NCBI GenBank assembly: GCA_016184125.1 | Contig: JACPDG010000039.1 | Span: forward strand, 92,611-156,610 | Source of the DNA: Candidatus Rokuibacteriota bacterium | GTDB lineage: Bacteria; Methylomirabilota; Methylomirabilia; Rokubacteriales; CSP1-6 | Direction of reading: 5' to 3' | DNA length: 64,000 bases | In this document: positions 50,301 to 59,763 of the stretch, piece by piece | How positions within the stretch are numbered: position 1 is the stretch's first letter | Layout of the letters: the number at the start of each line of letters is the position of its first letter | Notes under the pieces: model-generated | The model's database searches: none | Told to the model about the DNA's origin: nothing | The model's input: the letters and a program-made list of their open reading frames with translations, nothing else | Program-made: the position numbers and the translations under genes

Positions 50301-51925
50301 GGATCGCGCGCGTGAGGTTCGCGACGCCGGGCGTCGGACTGATCTCTCCGCCCCCGCATCACGACATCTACTCGATCGAGGACCTCGCCCAGCTCATCCA
50401 CGATCTCAAGAACGCCAACCCCCGGGCGCGGATCCATGTCAAGCTCGTCGCCGAGGTCGGCGTCGGCACCGTCGCCGCCGGCGTCGCCAAGGCCCACGCG
50501 GACGTCGTGCTGATCTCCGGCCACGACGGCGGCACCGGCGCCTCGCCGCTCACGTCGATCAAGCACGGCGGGGTGCCGTGGGAGCTCGGGCTCGCCGAGA
50601 CCCAGCAGGTGCTGGTGCTCAACAAGCTGCGCGACCGCATCGCCGTGCAGGTGGACGGCCAGATGAAGACGGCGCGCGACGTCGTGATCGGCGCGCTCCT
50701 CGGCGCCGAGGAGTTCGGCTTCGCGACCGCGCCGCTCGTCGTGCTCGGCTGCGTGATGATGCGCGTCTGTCACCTGAACACCTGTCCGGTCGGCATCGCG
50801 ACGCAGGACCCCGAGCTGCGCAAGCGCTTCGCCGGCAAGCCCGAGTACGTCGTGAACTTCTTCCGGTTCCTGGCCCAGGAGATCCGGGCGTACATGGCGA
50901 AGCTCGGGTTCCGCACGATGGAGGCGATGATCGGCCGCGTCGACCGGCTCGACGTCACGGCGGCGGTCGACCACTGGAAGGCGCGGGGCCTCGACCTCTC
51001 GTCGATCCTGTACCAGCCGCCGATGCCGCCCGACGTCCCGCGCCGGTGCGTCGTGCCGCAGGAGCACGGGCTCGAGAAATCCCTCGACGCGACGACGCTC
51101 ATCCCCGCGTGCGGCGACGCGATCGAGACGAAGCAGCGGGTCGAGCTGGCGCTCCCGATCCGCAACGTCAACCGGACCGTCGGGACGATGCTCGGCCACG
51201 AGATCACGTCGCGCTGGGGCGCGGCGGGGTTGCCGGAGGACACCATCAAGGTGCGCTTCACCGGCTCGGCCGGACAGAGCTTCGGCGCCTTCGTGCCGAA
51301 GGGCGTCACCTTCGTCCTCGAGGGCGACGCGAACGACTACTGGGGCAAGGGCCTGTCGGGCGGCAAGCTGGTCGTGCTTCCGCCGCGCGCGTCGATGTTC
51401 GCGCCCGAGGAGAACATCATCATCGGGAACGTGGCGCTCTACGGTGCGACGAGCGGCGAGGCGTACGTGCGTGGCGTGGCGGGGGAGCGCTTCTGCGTGC
51501 GCAACAGCGGCGCGCACGCGGTCGTCGAGGGCGTCGGCGACCACGGCTGCGAGTACATGACCGGCGGCCGCGTCGTCGTCCTCGGCCGCACCGGCCGGAA
51601 CTTCGCCGCCGGCATGTCGGGCGGCATCGCGTACGTGCTCGACGTCGACGGGGACTTCCACCGGCGCCTGAACCCCGGGATGGTCGAGCTCGAGCGGCTG
51701 ACCGCCGCCGATGCCACGCGCGTCGGCGACCTCATCGATCGCCACGTCGCCTATACCGGCTCGGCGTACGCGGCGAAGATCCTCGCCGCCTGGCACGCCA
51801 TGCAGGCGCGGTTCGTGAAGGTCATGCCGAAGGACTACAAGCGGGTGCTGCTCGCCGAGGCCCGGGCGCGCGCCGAGTCGCGCGAGCCGACCTTCGCCGA
51901 GCTGGTGGGGGCGACCAGTGGGTAA
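47345..51925 (+). CDS. gltB: Glutamate synthase large subunit
   Basis: 1526 residues; forms two glutamates from glutamine and 2-oxoglutarate. Class II amidotransferase domain with nucleophile C28 in [19 protein letters not shown]; the preceding 27 residues are a propeptide to be removed. Then the central domain, the FMN-binding synthase domain ([75 protein letters not shown]) and its 3Fe-4S cysteines [20 protein letters not shown], and the C-terminal beta-helix ([32 protein letters not shown]). Full family length. Confidence 0.98.
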   Translation: MEHRAVRRDAEPPNAQGLYDPQHEHDACGVGFVVHVKGEKSHAIVRQALEVLKNLQHRGACGCEANTGDGAGILVQMPDRFLRRVTARCGITLPPAGTYGAGLVFLPREAAEGRQIQALFEAIVAEEGQRFLGWRDVPADDAALGASAVACEPTIRQVFIGQGPDVRDPAHFERKLYVIRKRLEHAVAALDLAEKKLVYVPSLSARTLIYKGMLRADQIERMFPDIDDPDVESALALVHQRFSTNTFPSWPLAHPYRFIAHNGEINTLRGNINWMRAREALCGSDVLGDDLRKVLPVTREGLSDSATFDNVLEFLVMNGRSLPHAILMMIPEPWQHHESMSPERRAFYEYHSSLMEPWDGPASIAFTDGTVIGAVLDRNGLRPSRYYVTKNDLVIMASEVGVLDIPPEKIVVKERLHPGRIFLVDTSKGRIVSDDEIKAELAAQHPYADWLKQHLVRIEDLADRPLPEPDHETVLYRQLAFGYTHEDLRTLLAPMAKQGEEPIGSMGTDTSLAVLSDRPRLLYDYFKQLFAQVTNPPLDQIREELVTAMESTVGPERNLLKPEPESCRQIAIPDPVLSNAGVAKLRNVAIPGFKAITLPMLFPVADGAAGVERAIEGLERKASRAIADGYNILILSDRGITRERAAIPSLLGTAAIHHHLVREGTRTRCGLVIETGDAREVHHMCLLIGYGAGAVNPWVAFETLDDMIREGLLVDIDHTKAVRNYIKALNKGILKVMAKMGISTLQSYCGAQIFEAIGLNRGLVDRYFTGTASRVEGIGIGVVAEEVRRRHARAFPERPVGPAELDWGGEYQWRRDGEFHQVNPDMIAKLQHATRSGDYGVYKEYARLVDDQSKRRATLRGLIELKDAAEPIPIEEVEPVESIVRRFATGAMSYGSISQEVHETLAIAMNRIGGKSNTGEGGEDATRYVRDPNGDWRRSAIKQVASGRFGVTSEYLVNADDLQIKMAQGAKPGEGGQLPGHKVYPWIARVRFATPGVGLISPPPHHDIYSIEDLAQLIHDLKNANPRARIHVKLVAEVGVGTVAAGVAKAHADVVLISGHDGGTGASPLTSIKHGGVPWELGLAETQQVLVLNKLRDRIAVQVDGQMKTARDVVIGALLGAEEFGFATAPLVVLGCVMMRVCHLNTCPVGIATQDPELRKRFAGKPEYVVNFFRFLAQEIRAYMAKLGFRTMEAMIGRVDRLDVTAAVDHWKARGLDLSSILYQPPMPPDVPRRCVVPQEHGLEKSLDATTLIPACGDAIETKQRVELALPIRNVNRTVGTMLGHEITSRWGAAGLPEDTIKVRFTGSAGQSFGAFVPKGVTFVLEGDANDYWGKGLSGGKLVVLPPRASMFAPEENIIIGNVALYGATSGEAYVRGVAGERFCVRNSGAHAVVEGVGDHGCEYMTGGRVVVLGRTGRNFAAGMSGGIAYVLDVDGDFHRRLNPGMVELERLTAADATRVGDLIDRHVAYTGSAYAAKILAAWHAMQARFVKVMPKDYKRVLLAEARARAESREPTFAELVGATSG

Positions 51926-53363
51926 GACGACCGGGTTCCTCGAGTTCAAGCGCACGAAGGCGCCGGCGCGACCCGTGGACGAGCGCGTGCGCGACTGGCA
52001 CGAGGTCTACGGGCTCTACCCGGTCGACGAGCTGGGCAAGCAGGCGGGCCGCTGCATGGACTGCGGCGTCCCCTTCTGCCACCAGGGCTGTCCGCTCGGC
52101 AACCTGATCCCCGACTGGAACGACCTCGTCTACAAGAACCGCTGGCACGAGGCGATCGAGCGGCTGCATGCGACGAACAACTTCCCGGACTTCACCGGGC
52201 GCCTCTGCCCGGCGCCCTGCGAGGGCTCGTGCGTGCTCGGCATCAACGACGAGCCGGTCACGATCAAGGCCGTGGAGCTCTCGATCATCGAGCACGCCTT
52301 CGAGCAGCGCTGGCTCGCCGCCGAGCCGCCCGCCGTCCGCACGGGCAAGCGCGTCGCCGTGGTGGGCTCCGGGCCGGCCGGGCTCGCGGCCGCGCAGCAG
52401 CTCAACCGCGCCGGTCACTGGGTCATCGTGTTCGAGCGCTCGGACCGGATCGGCGGGCTCCTCCGCTACGGCATCCCCGAGTTCAAGATGGAGAAGCGCG
52501 TCCTCCAGCGGCGTCTCGAGCAGATGGAGAAGGAGGGCGTGGTCTTCCAGCCGAACGCCGATGTCGGTAGCAGCCCGACGGTCGCGGAGCTCGGGCGCGA
52601 GGTCGACGCGATCGTGCTGGCGTGCGGCGCCGGGTCGCCGCGCGATCTGGGCATCCCGGGCCGCGAGTTCCATGGCATCCACTTCGCGATGGAGTACCTG
52701 ACGCTTCAGAACCGCCGCTGCGAGGGGGATCCGATCCCCGACGACGCGTTCATCACGGCCGCCGGCAAGCGCGTCGTCATCATCGGAGGCGGCGACACCG
52801 GCGCCGACTGCCTCGGCACCGTGCACCGTCACGGCGCGGCCTCGGTGCACCAGTTCGAGCTCCTCCCCCGCCCGCCCGACACGCGCGCGTCCAGCAACCC
52901 GTGGCCCGGCTGGCCGAACGTCTTCCGCGTCTCCGCCGCCCACGAGGAGGGCGGCGAGCGCTGGTACCAGGTGTCGACGCAGCGGTTCCTCGGCGACGAG
53001 GGCGGGCACGTGCGGGCGCTCGAGGGCGTGAAGGTCGAGGTCGTCCGCGACGGCGGCCGCCTCGACTTCCGGCCGATACCGGGCAGTGACTTCCGGCTCG
53101 AGTGCGACCTGGTGCTGCTGGCCATGGGCTTCCTCGGCCCCGAGAAGAAGGGCCCGATCGACGAGCTCGGCCTGAGGCTCACCGAGCGCGGCACGGTGTG
53201 GCGCGACGAGCACTGGATGACGAGCGTCCCCGGCGTCTTCACGTGCGGCGACATGCAGCGGGGCCAGTCACTGATCGTGTGGGCGATCGCCGAGGGCCGC
53301 TCCGCCGCGCGCGGCGCCGACGCGTACCTCATGGGGACGTCGGATCTGCCGGCGCCACTCTGA
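51918..53363 (+). CDS. gltD: Glutamate synthase small subunit
   Basis: 481 residues; NADPH-oxidising FAD subunit that delivers electrons to GltB. N-terminal 4Fe-4S motifs [20 protein letters not shown] and [17 protein letters not shown] motif [25 protein letters not shown] motif [21 protein letters not shown]-terminal [23 protein letters not shown] 51918 overlaps the gltB end by 8 bp. Confidence 0.97.
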   Translation: MGKTTGFLEFKRTKAPARPVDERVRDWHEVYGLYPVDELGKQAGRCMDCGVPFCHQGCPLGNLIPDWNDLVYKNRWHEAIERLHATNNFPDFTGRLCPAPCEGSCVLGINDEPVTIKAVELSIIEHAFEQRWLAAEPPAVRTGKRVAVVGSGPAGLAAAQQLNRAGHWVIVFERSDRIGGLLRYGIPEFKMEKRVLQRRLEQMEKEGVVFQPNADVGSSPTVAELGREVDAIVLACGAGSPRDLGIPGREFHGIHFAMEYLTLQNRRCEGDPIPDDAFITAAGKRVVIIGGGDTGADCLGTVHRHGAASVHQFELLPRPPDTRASSNPWPGWPNVFRVSAAHEEGGERWYQVSTQRFLGDEGGHVRALEGVKVEVVRDGGRLDFRPIPGSDFRLECDLVLLAMGFLGPEKKGPIDELGLRLTERGTVWRDEHWMTSVPGVFTCGDMQRGQSLIVWAIAEGRSAARGADAYLMGTSDLPAPL

Positions 53364-53367
53364 CTTC

Positions 53368-53463
53368 ATGGGGGGACTATCGATGCCCCCCAAGCCCCCC
53401 GCGCTCGGAGCGCCCCGGCACAGCCGTGGCGCTCCTCGGGCATCCGATCCGTTCACGCGGTCT
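53368..53463 (+). repeat. Element A copy downstream of gltD
   Basis: TCATGGGGGGACTATCGATG-CCCCCC head, AAGCCCCCC spacer, body GCTCGGAGCGCCCCGGCACA-GCCGTGGCGCTCCTCG, and tail GATCCGTTCACGCGGTCTGA. It starts at once after the gltD stop codon (TGACTTCATGG) and ends 5 bp before the next start codon. Confidence 0.85.
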
Positions 53464-53468
53464 GAGTC

Positions 53469-54743
53469 GTGAGCGAGCAGCCGTTCGCCGGCGTCACCGT
53501 GCTCGAGCTCGGGCACTTCGTCGCGGTGCCGTACGCCGGGCAGATGTTCGCCGACGGCGGAGCGCACGTGGTCAAGGTGGAGCCGCTCGACGGCGAGCCG
53601 AGCCGCCACCTCGCCCCGCTGGCCCCCGGCGAGAGCCGGCACTTCCTGATCCGCAACCGCGGCAAGCACACGCTGCCGCTCGATCTCAAGCACGCGGACG
53701 CGCGCGAGATCCTCGACGCGCTGCTCGCGCGCGCGGACGTGGTGCTCACGAACATGCGGCCGGGGCTCGCCGCCGACTTCGGGCTCGACTGGGAGCAGCT
53801 CGCGCCCCGCTTCCCGCGCCTGATCGTGGGGAACGTCAGCGCGTTCGGCGGGCGCGGTCCCGACGCCGGCCTCGCCGGCATGGATCACGTCGTCCAGGCA
53901 CGCAGTGGGCTCATGGTCACCAACGGTCGCATGAAGGATGGATTGCCGACGTCCGGAGACTCGCCCATCGCCGACTACATGGCCGCGGCGCTCCTCGCCT
54001 TCGGCGTCGCGTCGGCCCTGTACCAGCGCGAGCGGACGGGGCGCGGGGCGCGCGTCGAGGCGTCGCTCCTGATGGCGGCGCTGGTACTCCAGAACAACCT
54101 GATGGTCCGCGTCGAGTCCGTCGACGGCCCGACGCACGCCGCGTTCCGGGAGTGGCTCGCCGGAGCGCGACGCGCGGGCGTCCCGTACGCCGAGCAGATC
54201 GAGCGCATGCCCCGGAGCCGGCCGACCGGCATGGTCGCGGTCTACTACCGCACGTACGCGACGAAGGACTCCGCCGTCGCCGTGGCCTGCGGGAGCCCGT
54301 CGCTTCGCCGCCGGTTCATCGCCGCGGTGGGTCTCGACGACCCCGCGCTCGACGGACGTGTCCCGGAGGCCGAGCTCGACGCGCACTACACGCGGCTCGG
54401 GGCCGAGGTGGAGGCGGTGATGGGCTCGCGCACCGCGGACGAGTGGCACTCGATCCTGGGAGCGCGTGGTGTGCCCGCCGGCAGCGTGGCCCTGCCGATC
54501 GAGATGCTGGATGCCGAGCAGCCCGCGGCGAACGACATGTTCCACCGCTTCGAGCATCCCGCGCTGGGACCGGTCACCGTCCTCGGGGCCCCGGTCGCTC
54601 AGGGCGACGCCGGGTTCGCGCCCGGTCCCCCGACCGCGCCGTTCGGCAGCGAGGTGCGAGCGATCCTGACCTGGGCCGGATTCGGCGGGCCCGCCGTCGA
54701 ACGCCTCCTCATCGGCGGCGCCGTCACTCCGCGGCCCGCATAG
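53469..54743 (+). CDS. CaiB/BaiF-family (class III) CoA transferase
   Basis: 424 residues. Transfers CoA between carboxylic acids through an aspartyl-CoA anhydride. Blocks: TVLELGHFVAVPYAGQMFAD, GGAHVVKVEPLDGEPSRHLA, NRGKHTLPLDLKHADAREIL, VLTNMRPGLAADFGLD, and the catalytic Asp region LAGMDHVVQARSGLMVTNGR. The C-terminal part has GVPAGSVALPIEMLDAEQ. The substrates cannot be told. It may act with the CoA-ligase-like enzyme at 56276. Confidence 0.93.
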   Translation: MSEQPFAGVTVLELGHFVAVPYAGQMFADGGAHVVKVEPLDGEPSRHLAPLAPGESRHFLIRNRGKHTLPLDLKHADAREILDALLARADVVLTNMRPGLAADFGLDWEQLAPRFPRLIVGNVSAFGGRGPDAGLAGMDHVVQARSGLMVTNGRMKDGLPTSGDSPIADYMAAALLAFGVASALYQRERTGRGARVEASLLMAALVLQNNLMVRVESVDGPTHAAFREWLAGARRAGVPYAEQIERMPRSRPTGMVAVYYRTYATKDSAVAVACGSPSLRRRFIAAVGLDDPALDGRVPEAELDAHYTRLGAEVEAVMGSRTADEWHSILGARGVPAGSVALPIEMLDAEQPAANDMFHRFEHPALGPVTVLGAPVAQGDAGFAPGPPTAPFGSEVRAILTWAGFGGPAVERLLIGGAVTPRPA

Positions 54744-54843
54744 CCGGTTCGCTCGCGAGCCCTCTCGCCGCTCATCGCTGGCGCGTCCGCCGCCCAATCG
54801 CTGGCGGCCAGCACACCGCGGCGCTATGATCGCGCCCACCTGA

Positions 54844-54927
54844 GTTCATGGGGGGCCTCGACGGGCCGCCATACGCACCCGCGGAACCCGGGCGCGGCTC
54901 GACCAGCTGATTCGTTCACGGGCTCTG
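54844..54927 (+). repeat. Element A copy with short body
   Basis: TTCATGGGGGGCCTCGACGG head, short body CCCGCGGAACCCGGGCGCGG, and intact tail GATTCGTTCACGGGCTCTG. The preceding 100 bp (54744-54843) after the CoA-transferase stop hold nothing recognisable. Confidence 0.75.
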
Positions 54928-54963
54928 CGCCTTGGGTCGTGAGCATCGGGAAGGAGCCGAACG

Positions 54964-55356
54964 ATGGCAGTGGAGTTCACCGTGCTGCTCGAAAACGTCC
55001 CCGGGACGCTCGCGCACCTCGGGAGTGTGCTCGGCGATGCCCGGGTGAACATCGAGGCCATCCAGGGGTTCAACCTCGACGGCAGGAGCCGCGTGCAGTT
55101 CGTCGCCCAGGATCCGGACGGTGCGGCGCGAGCGCTGGAGACGGACGGGATTGCGTATACCTCGCGCGAAGTGCTCGTCGCGCGGGTCCTGGACGAGCCC
55201 GGCACGCTCGGTGAGGTGGCGCTCGTCATGGCGAAGGCCGGCATCAACATCGATTCCGTGTACCTGACCACGCGCGGCGACGTCGTGCTCGGCGTCGACG
55301 ACCTCACGGGTGCCACGCACGTCGCCGCCGGCATGGCGGTGATGACGTCCGATTGA
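54964..55356 (+). CDS. Tandem ACT-domain protein
   Basis: 130 residues: two ACT domains, FTVLLENVPGTLAHLGSVLG (N-terminal) and VARVLDEPGTLGEVALVMAK (C-terminal), each with the ligand-site Gly/Asn pattern (DARVNIEAIQG, AGINIDSVYL). Stand-alone ACT proteins bind amino acids and regulate partner enzymes or transporters. Next to a Liv-type transporter an amino-acid or organic-acid sensor role is plausible. A GGAGC ribosome binding site precedes ATG 54964. Confidence 0.88.
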   Translation: MAVEFTVLLENVPGTLAHLGSVLGDARVNIEAIQGFNLDGRSRVQFVAQDPDGAARALETDGIAYTSREVLVARVLDEPGTLGEVALVMAKAGINIDSVYLTTRGDVVLGVDDLTGATHVAAGMAVMTSD

Positions 55357-55357
55357 G

Positions 55358-55483
55358 ATCATGGGGGGACTATCGATGCCCCCCAAGCCCCCCGGGCGCT
55401 CGCACGCGCCCCGGGCGGTGCGCGGACGCACCGGGGGAACCCGGGGCGCGGCTCGAGCATGGGGATTCGTTCACGGGTTCTGA
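55358..55483 (+). repeat. Element A, full-length copy with GTGCGCGGACGCAC stem
   Basis: Starts at the ACT gene's stop (TGAGATCATGG): head ACTATCGATG type, AAGCCCCCC spacer, body GCGCTCGCACGCGCCCCGGG, inner stem GGTGCGCGGACGCACC, CCGGGGCGCGGCTCGA, tail GATTCGTTCACGGGTTCTGA. It ends 1 bp before the next start codon, so it forms almost the whole intergenic region. Confidence 0.85.
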
Positions 55484-55484
55484 C

Positions 55485-56279
55485 ATGGAGACAGGGCTCC
55501 GCGGCAAGGTCGCGATGGTCTCGGGGGCGAGCAAGGGGATCGGCCGCGCGGTCGCCGAGAAGCTCGCGGCCGAGGGCGCGAGCCTCTCGCTGTGCGCGCG
55601 ATCGAGTGAGGCGCTTCGCACCGTCGCGCAGGCGCTCGAGGCCAAGCACGGCGTCCCGGCGCTCGCCGTCCCCGCCGATCTGAGCCGTGGCGACGACATC
55701 CAGCGCTGGGTGGCGGCGACACTCGAGCGCTTTCGCGGCGTCGACATCCTGATCAACAACGCGGGGGCCGCGCAGGGCGGGCCGTTCCTGCGCCTGCCCG
55801 ACCAGGCGTGGCTGGACGGCTGGCAGCTCAAGCTCTTCGGGTACATCCGGGTCGCGCGCGAGGTGTTCCCTCACCTCGTCACGCGGGGCCGCGGCCACAT
55901 CGTGAACGTGATCGGCATCGCCGGCGTGCAACCGATGGAGAACTACATGATCGGCGGCGCCGCGAACGCCGCGCTGCTGAACTTCACGAAGGCCCTGGCC
56001 GACGAGGGCGCGCCGCACGGCATCCTCGTGACCGGCGTGAACCCGGGACCGATCCGCACCGACCGCTGGGACGGGATCGTCGTCAAGTGGGGCGCGGCGA
56101 AGGGCGTCACGCCCGCGGAGGCGGAGCGTGACATCCTGCGCGGTGTGCCGCTCCGGCGTCCGGGGACGCCGGACGAGGTCGCCAACCTCGTCGTCTTCCT
56201 CGCGTCGGACCTCTCGACGTACATCACCGGCACGACCATCGCCATCGACGGCGGCATGACACGGACGATCGTCGGATGA
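55485..56279 (+). CDS. SDR-family protein lacking the catalytic lysine
   Basis: 264 residues. Cofactor motif SGASKGIGRAVAEKLAAEGA, NNAG motif ILINNAGAAQGG, then VIGIAGVQPMENYMIGGAAN-AALLNFTKAL. In the Y-x3-K active site the Tyr is present (ENYMIGG) but the Lys position is Gly, as in a known divergent SDR subgroup. The C-terminal FLASDLSTYITGTTIAIDGG is normal. Function unknown. Its stop overlaps the CoA-ligase-like gene (ATGA). Confidence 0.88.
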   Translation: METGLRGKVAMVSGASKGIGRAVAEKLAAEGASLSLCARSSEALRTVAQALEAKHGVPALAVPADLSRGDDIQRWVAATLERFRGVDILINNAGAAQGGPFLRLPDQAWLDGWQLKLFGYIRVAREVFPHLVTRGRGHIVNVIGIAGVQPMENYMIGGAANAALLNFTKALADEGAPHGILVTGVNPGPIRTDRWDGIVVKWGAAKGVTPAEAERDILRGVPLRRPGTPDEVANLVVFLASDLSTYITGTTIAIDGGMTRTIVG

Positions 56280-57619
56280 CCGGCCCCCGGTTCTTCAACG
56301 ACATCGAGGGCGCGCCGTGGACGGACGTCCTGCGGATCAAGCAGGAGAAGCTCCTCGCGCAGCTCGCCTACCTGGCGAAGCACTCCGTGTTCTACCAGCG
56401 GAAGCTCGCCGACAGCGGCGTGGACCCCGCGCGGATCAAGCGCCTCGAGGACCTCGAGCCGCTGCCGTTCACCGAGAAGACGGAGCTCCGCGCGAGCCTC
56501 GAAGCGGCGCCGCCGCTCGGCCACCACCGCGCGGCACCGATGAACCGGGTCGTCCAGATCCAGGCGTCGTCGGGCACCACGGGGAGCCCGGCCTACATCG
56601 GGCTCACGCGGCGCGATCAGTACGTCTGGCAGGAGATGGGCGCGCGCTGCCTGTACGCGCACGGGATCAGGCCCGGAGACGTCACGATGCACGCCTTCAG
56701 CGTGAGCCGCGGCTTCGTCGGCGGCCTGCCGATCTCGCAGATCGTGCTGCATCTGGGCGCGGTCGAGGTCCCGATCGGCGCCGACGCCGGCGCCGACCGC
56801 ATCCTGCGCGTCACGCGGGACGTCCGGCCGCGCGCGCTGCTCGGGACGCCGTTCTTCGCGATCCACCTCGCCGAGCAGGCGCCGCGGCTCGTCGACATGG
56901 ACGCGCGCGACCTCGGCGTCCGCATCGTGAGCGTGGGCGGCGAGCCTGGCGGCGGCATTCCGACGGTGCGGGAGAAGATCGAACGCCTCTGGGACGCCGA
57001 CTGCCGCGAGCTGTGCGGCGGCACCGACCTCGGCTGCGCGTACTGGGCCGAGTGCGAGACCAAGACGGGCATGCACGAGACCGCGCAGGAGTTCGTCTAC
57101 GTCGAGCTGATCGACCCCGAGACGCGAGCGGTGCTGCCGTGGACGGAGGGCACGACCGGCGAGCTCGTCTACACCGCGCTCGACCGCGAGTGCTCGCCGC
57201 TCGTGCGGTTCCGCACGCGCGACCACGCGGTCGTCACGGGCACCGGCGCCTGCGTATGCGGCCGCACGGCACCGACGATCCGCGTGTTCGGGCGGACCGA
57301 CGACATGCTCATCGTCAAGGGCATCAACGTCTTCCCGAGCGCCGTGAGGCACATCGTGAGCGGCTTCGAGCCGCGCACGACCGGCAACCTGCGCATCGTG
57401 GCCGACTTCCCCGGGCACACGACGCAGCGGCCGCTCAAGATCAGGGTGGAGTACGGCCCCGCCCTCGCCGGCCATGGGGACGAGATCGAGCGGCTGCGCC
57501 AGGAGGTGAGCCAGCGCCTGCGCGGCCTGCTGAACTTCGCGCCGGCCGTGGAGATGGTGCCGCCCGACACGTTCGAGAAGGCCGGCGTCCAGAAAGTCGC
57601 CCTGATCGTCCGCGAGTGA
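56276..57619 (+). CDS. Phenylacetate-CoA ligase-like adenylate-forming enzyme
   Basis: 447 residues. Family blocks: LAYLAKHSVFYQRKLADSGV near the N-terminus, LPFTEKTELRASL, the P-loop IQASSGTTGSPAYIGLTRRD, VGGEPGGGIPTVREKIERLW, ELCGGTDLGCAYWAECETKT, VRFRTRDHAVVTGTGACVCG, FGRTDDMLIVKGINVFPSAV. It activates an aromatic or other carboxylic acid to its CoA thioester through an acyl adenylate. It is directly followed by the substrate-binding protein of a Liv transporter, so that transporter may import its substrate. Confidence 0.92.
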   Translation: MTGPRFFNDIEGAPWTDVLRIKQEKLLAQLAYLAKHSVFYQRKLADSGVDPARIKRLEDLEPLPFTEKTELRASLEAAPPLGHHRAAPMNRVVQIQASSGTTGSPAYIGLTRRDQYVWQEMGARCLYAHGIRPGDVTMHAFSVSRGFVGGLPISQIVLHLGAVEVPIGADAGADRILRVTRDVRPRALLGTPFFAIHLAEQAPRLVDMDARDLGVRIVSVGGEPGGGIPTVREKIERLWDADCRELCGGTDLGCAYWAECETKTGMHETAQEFVYVELIDPETRAVLPWTEGTTGELVYTALDRECSPLVRFRTRDHAVVTGTGACVCGRTAPTIRVFGRTDDMLIVKGINVFPSAVRHIVSGFEPRTTGNLRIVADFPGHTTQRPLKIRVEYGPALAGHGDEIERLRQEVSQRLRGLLNFAPAVEMVPPDTFEKAGVQKVALIVRE

Positions 57620-57681
57620 TCCGGCCCGTGAGCCTGGCGTCGCGTCCGACAACGTCCAACACGGAGGGTGGAGGATCGAGC

Positions 57682-58887
57682 ATGAAGAGGCGTGAGTTCC
57701 TGAAGAGCGCGGTCGTCAGCGGCGGCGCCAGCCTGACCGTTCCGGCGTTCCTCCGCCGCGCCTACGCGCAGAACGCGATCAAGATCGGCATGCCGACCGT
57801 GCTGTCCGGCGGCAACGCGCAGTACGGGATCCAGGCGAAGCGGGCGGCGGAGCTGTTCGCCAAGGACGTCAAGGCCAGGGGCGGCGTCCTCGGCCGGCCG
57901 GTCGAGTTCCTCTACGAGGACACGGCCTCCGATCCCGCGACCGCCGTGCGCAAGGCGCAGAAGCTGGTCGAGAAGGACGGCGTGAAGCTGCTGACCGGCG
58001 TGGTCCTGTCGTCCGAGGCGCTCGCGATCTCCGCGAAGTGCCCGGAGTGGAAGGTCCTCTTCATGTCGACGATCAACGGCGCCGGTGCGCTGACCGCGAA
58101 GTCCTTCAATCGCAACTTCTTCCGGATCAACACGAGCGGCCCGATGGGCGCGCGCGCGGTGAGCCTCTACCTCGCGGAAGCGCCGATGAAGCGGTTCTTC
58201 GCGCTCGGCAGCGACTACGCGTGGGGGCGCGACAGCGTCGGCTCGTTCTCCAAGCAGATCGCCGCGGTGAAGAAGCACGTCGTCGGCAAGGAGTTCCCGC
58301 CCGTCGGCACCAAGGACTTCGCCAGCTACATCGCGAAGATCAAGCAGTCGAAGGCCGAGGGCTGCTTCCTGGTCCTCCCCGGTCAGGATGCGACGATCTT
58401 CCTCAAGCAGGCGCACCAGTTCGGGCTCACGCGCGAGGTGAAGCCGATCATGGAGATCCTCGAGCTGGAGAACATGAAGGCGGTCGGCGACGCCATGGCG
58501 GGCACGATCGGCAGCAGCCGGTACCCGTTCACCGTCGACACGCCGAGGAACCGTGACTTCGTGACGCGCTTCCACGCGCTCCACAACGTGTACCCGGACA
58601 TGTTCGACGGCGAGACGTACGAGGGCCTCGAGTGGCTGACCCAGGTCATCCGGAAGGCCGGTACCGCGGACGACATCGAGAAGATCACCGAGGCGTGGGA
58701 GGACTCCACCTACGAGGGGCTCGAGGGCACGTTCACGATGCGCAAGTGCGACCACCAGGCGGTGCAGCCCGGCTTCGTGGTGGAGGCCGTGAAGGATCCG
58801 AAGTATCCGCACCTGATCCCGAAGATCCTCGCCACGTATCCCGGCGACCGCGTCACGCCGAAGTGCCGGACGGAGGAGTTCGCGTAG
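57682..58887 (+). CDS. Branched-chain-amino-acid-type ABC substrate-binding protein, Tat signal
   Basis: 401 residues. A twin-arginine signal KRREFLKSAVVSGGASLTVP (cleavage after RAYAQ) is followed by IKIGMPTVLSGGNAQYGIQA, the typical start of periplasmic Leu/Ile/Val-type binding proteins (Peripla_BP_6), ARGGVLGRPVEFLYEDTASD, VLSSEALAISAKCPEWKVLF and FALGSDYAWGRDSVGSFSKQ. Relatives bind amides, aromatic acids or amino acids. GGAGG lies upstream of ATG 57682. First of five transporter genes. Confidence 0.95.
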   Translation: MKRREFLKSAVVSGGASLTVPAFLRRAYAQNAIKIGMPTVLSGGNAQYGIQAKRAAELFAKDVKARGGVLGRPVEFLYEDTASDPATAVRKAQKLVEKDGVKLLTGVVLSSEALAISAKCPEWKVLFMSTINGAGALTAKSFNRNFFRINTSGPMGARAVSLYLAEAPMKRFFALGSDYAWGRDSVGSFSKQIAAVKKHVVGKEFPPVGTKDFASYIAKIKQSKAEGCFLVLPGQDATIFLKQAHQFGLTREVKPIMEILELENMKAVGDAMAGTIGSSRYPFTVDTPRNRDFVTRFHALHNVYPDMFDGETYEGLEWLTQVIRKAGTADDIEKITEAWEDSTYEGLEGTFTMRKCDHQAVQPGFVVEAVKDPKYPHLIPKILATYPGDRVTPKCRTEEFA

Positions 58888-58911
58888 GGGCAGGACCGGC
58901 CGGAGCCTCGC

Positions 58912-59763
58912 GTGTCGTTCCTCGTCGAGCAGCTCCTCAACGCGCTGGCGCTCGCGGGGCTCCTGTTCCTCGTCTCGGCCGGCCTCTCGCTCGTGTTCGG
59001 GATCCTCCGCGTCGTGAACTTCGCGCACGGCGTGTTCTACATGCTCGGCGCGTACCTCGGGTTCACGGCCATGGCGGTCTCCGGCCAGTTCTGGCTGTCG
59101 CTGCTGGTCGTCCCGCCCGTCGTCGGGGTGATCGGCGGCCTGCTCGAACGCTCCACGCTTCGGTTCATCTATCGCCGGCCGCCGATCTACCAGCTCCTCC
59201 TGACGTTCGGGCTCGCGCTGATCCTCGAAGAAACCGTGCGCGTCCTCTACGGTCCGACGGCGAAGCCGGTCGACGCCCCGGCGCTGCTCCAGGGCGCGGT
59301 GCCGATCCTCGACACGCTCTATCCACGCTACCGCCTCTTCCTGGTCGTCGCCGTCGGCGTCGGTGTCCGGCTCTTCCTCGCGCGCACGCGCGCCGGCCTC
59401 GTGATCCGCGCCGTCGCGCAGAACAGCGAGATGGCCGACTGCCTCGGCGCCAACGTGCCGCGCGTGCGCACGCTCGTGTTCGGCGCGGCGTGCGCCCTCG
59501 CCGGGCTCGGCGGCGTGGCGTCGGCGCCGATGACGACGGCCTATCTCGGCATGGGCATCGGCGTGATCGTGGACGCGTTCGTCGTCGTGGTGATCGGCGG
59601 GCTCGGGAGCATCGGGGGCTCCATGGCCGGCAGCCTCATCGTCGGGGCGGCGCAGACGTGGGGCGCGTTCTACCTGCCCGAGACCGCGATGGTGATCATG
59701 TACGCGGTGATGGGCGCGATCCTCATCTTCCGGCCCTGGGGCCTGTTCGGCGAGGAAGAGTGA
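58912..59763 (+). CDS. livH: ABC transporter permease, LivH type
   Basis: 283 residues, about eight membrane helices. LVEQLLNALALAGLLFLVSA and GLSLVFGILRVVNFAHGVFY form the N-terminal signature; RAVAQNSEMADCLGANVPRV is the cytoplasmic coupling loop (EAA-like); GGLGSIGGSMAGSLIVGAAQ follows. GTG 58912; overlaps livM by 4 bp. It pairs with LivM to form the channel. Confidence 0.95.
   Translation: MSFLVEQLLNALALAGLLFLVSAGLSLVFGILRVVNFAHGVFYMLGAYLGFTAMAVSGQFWLSLLVVPPVVGVIGGLLERSTLRFIYRRPPIYQLLLTFGLALILEETVRVLYGPTAKPVDAPALLQGAVPILDTLYPRYRLFLVVAVGVGVRLFLARTRAGLVIRAVAQNSEMADCLGANVPRVRTLVFGAACALAGLGGVASAPMTTAYLGMGIGVIVDAFVVVVIGGLGSIGGSMAGSLIVGAAQTWGAFYLPETAMVIMYAVMGAILIFRPWGLFGEEE

Noticed and set aside
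47315..51955. Very long open frame on the minus strand across gltB
   Set aside because: It is antisense to gltB, rich in Arg/Asp/Val/Leu in the way expected for a GC-rich shadow frame, and shows no family motif.
2801..55483. Element A copies as ordinary rho-independent terminators
   Set aside because: No run of T follows the hairpins, several copies lie in 5' positions or inverted, and tail sequences are conserved beyond what a terminator needs.
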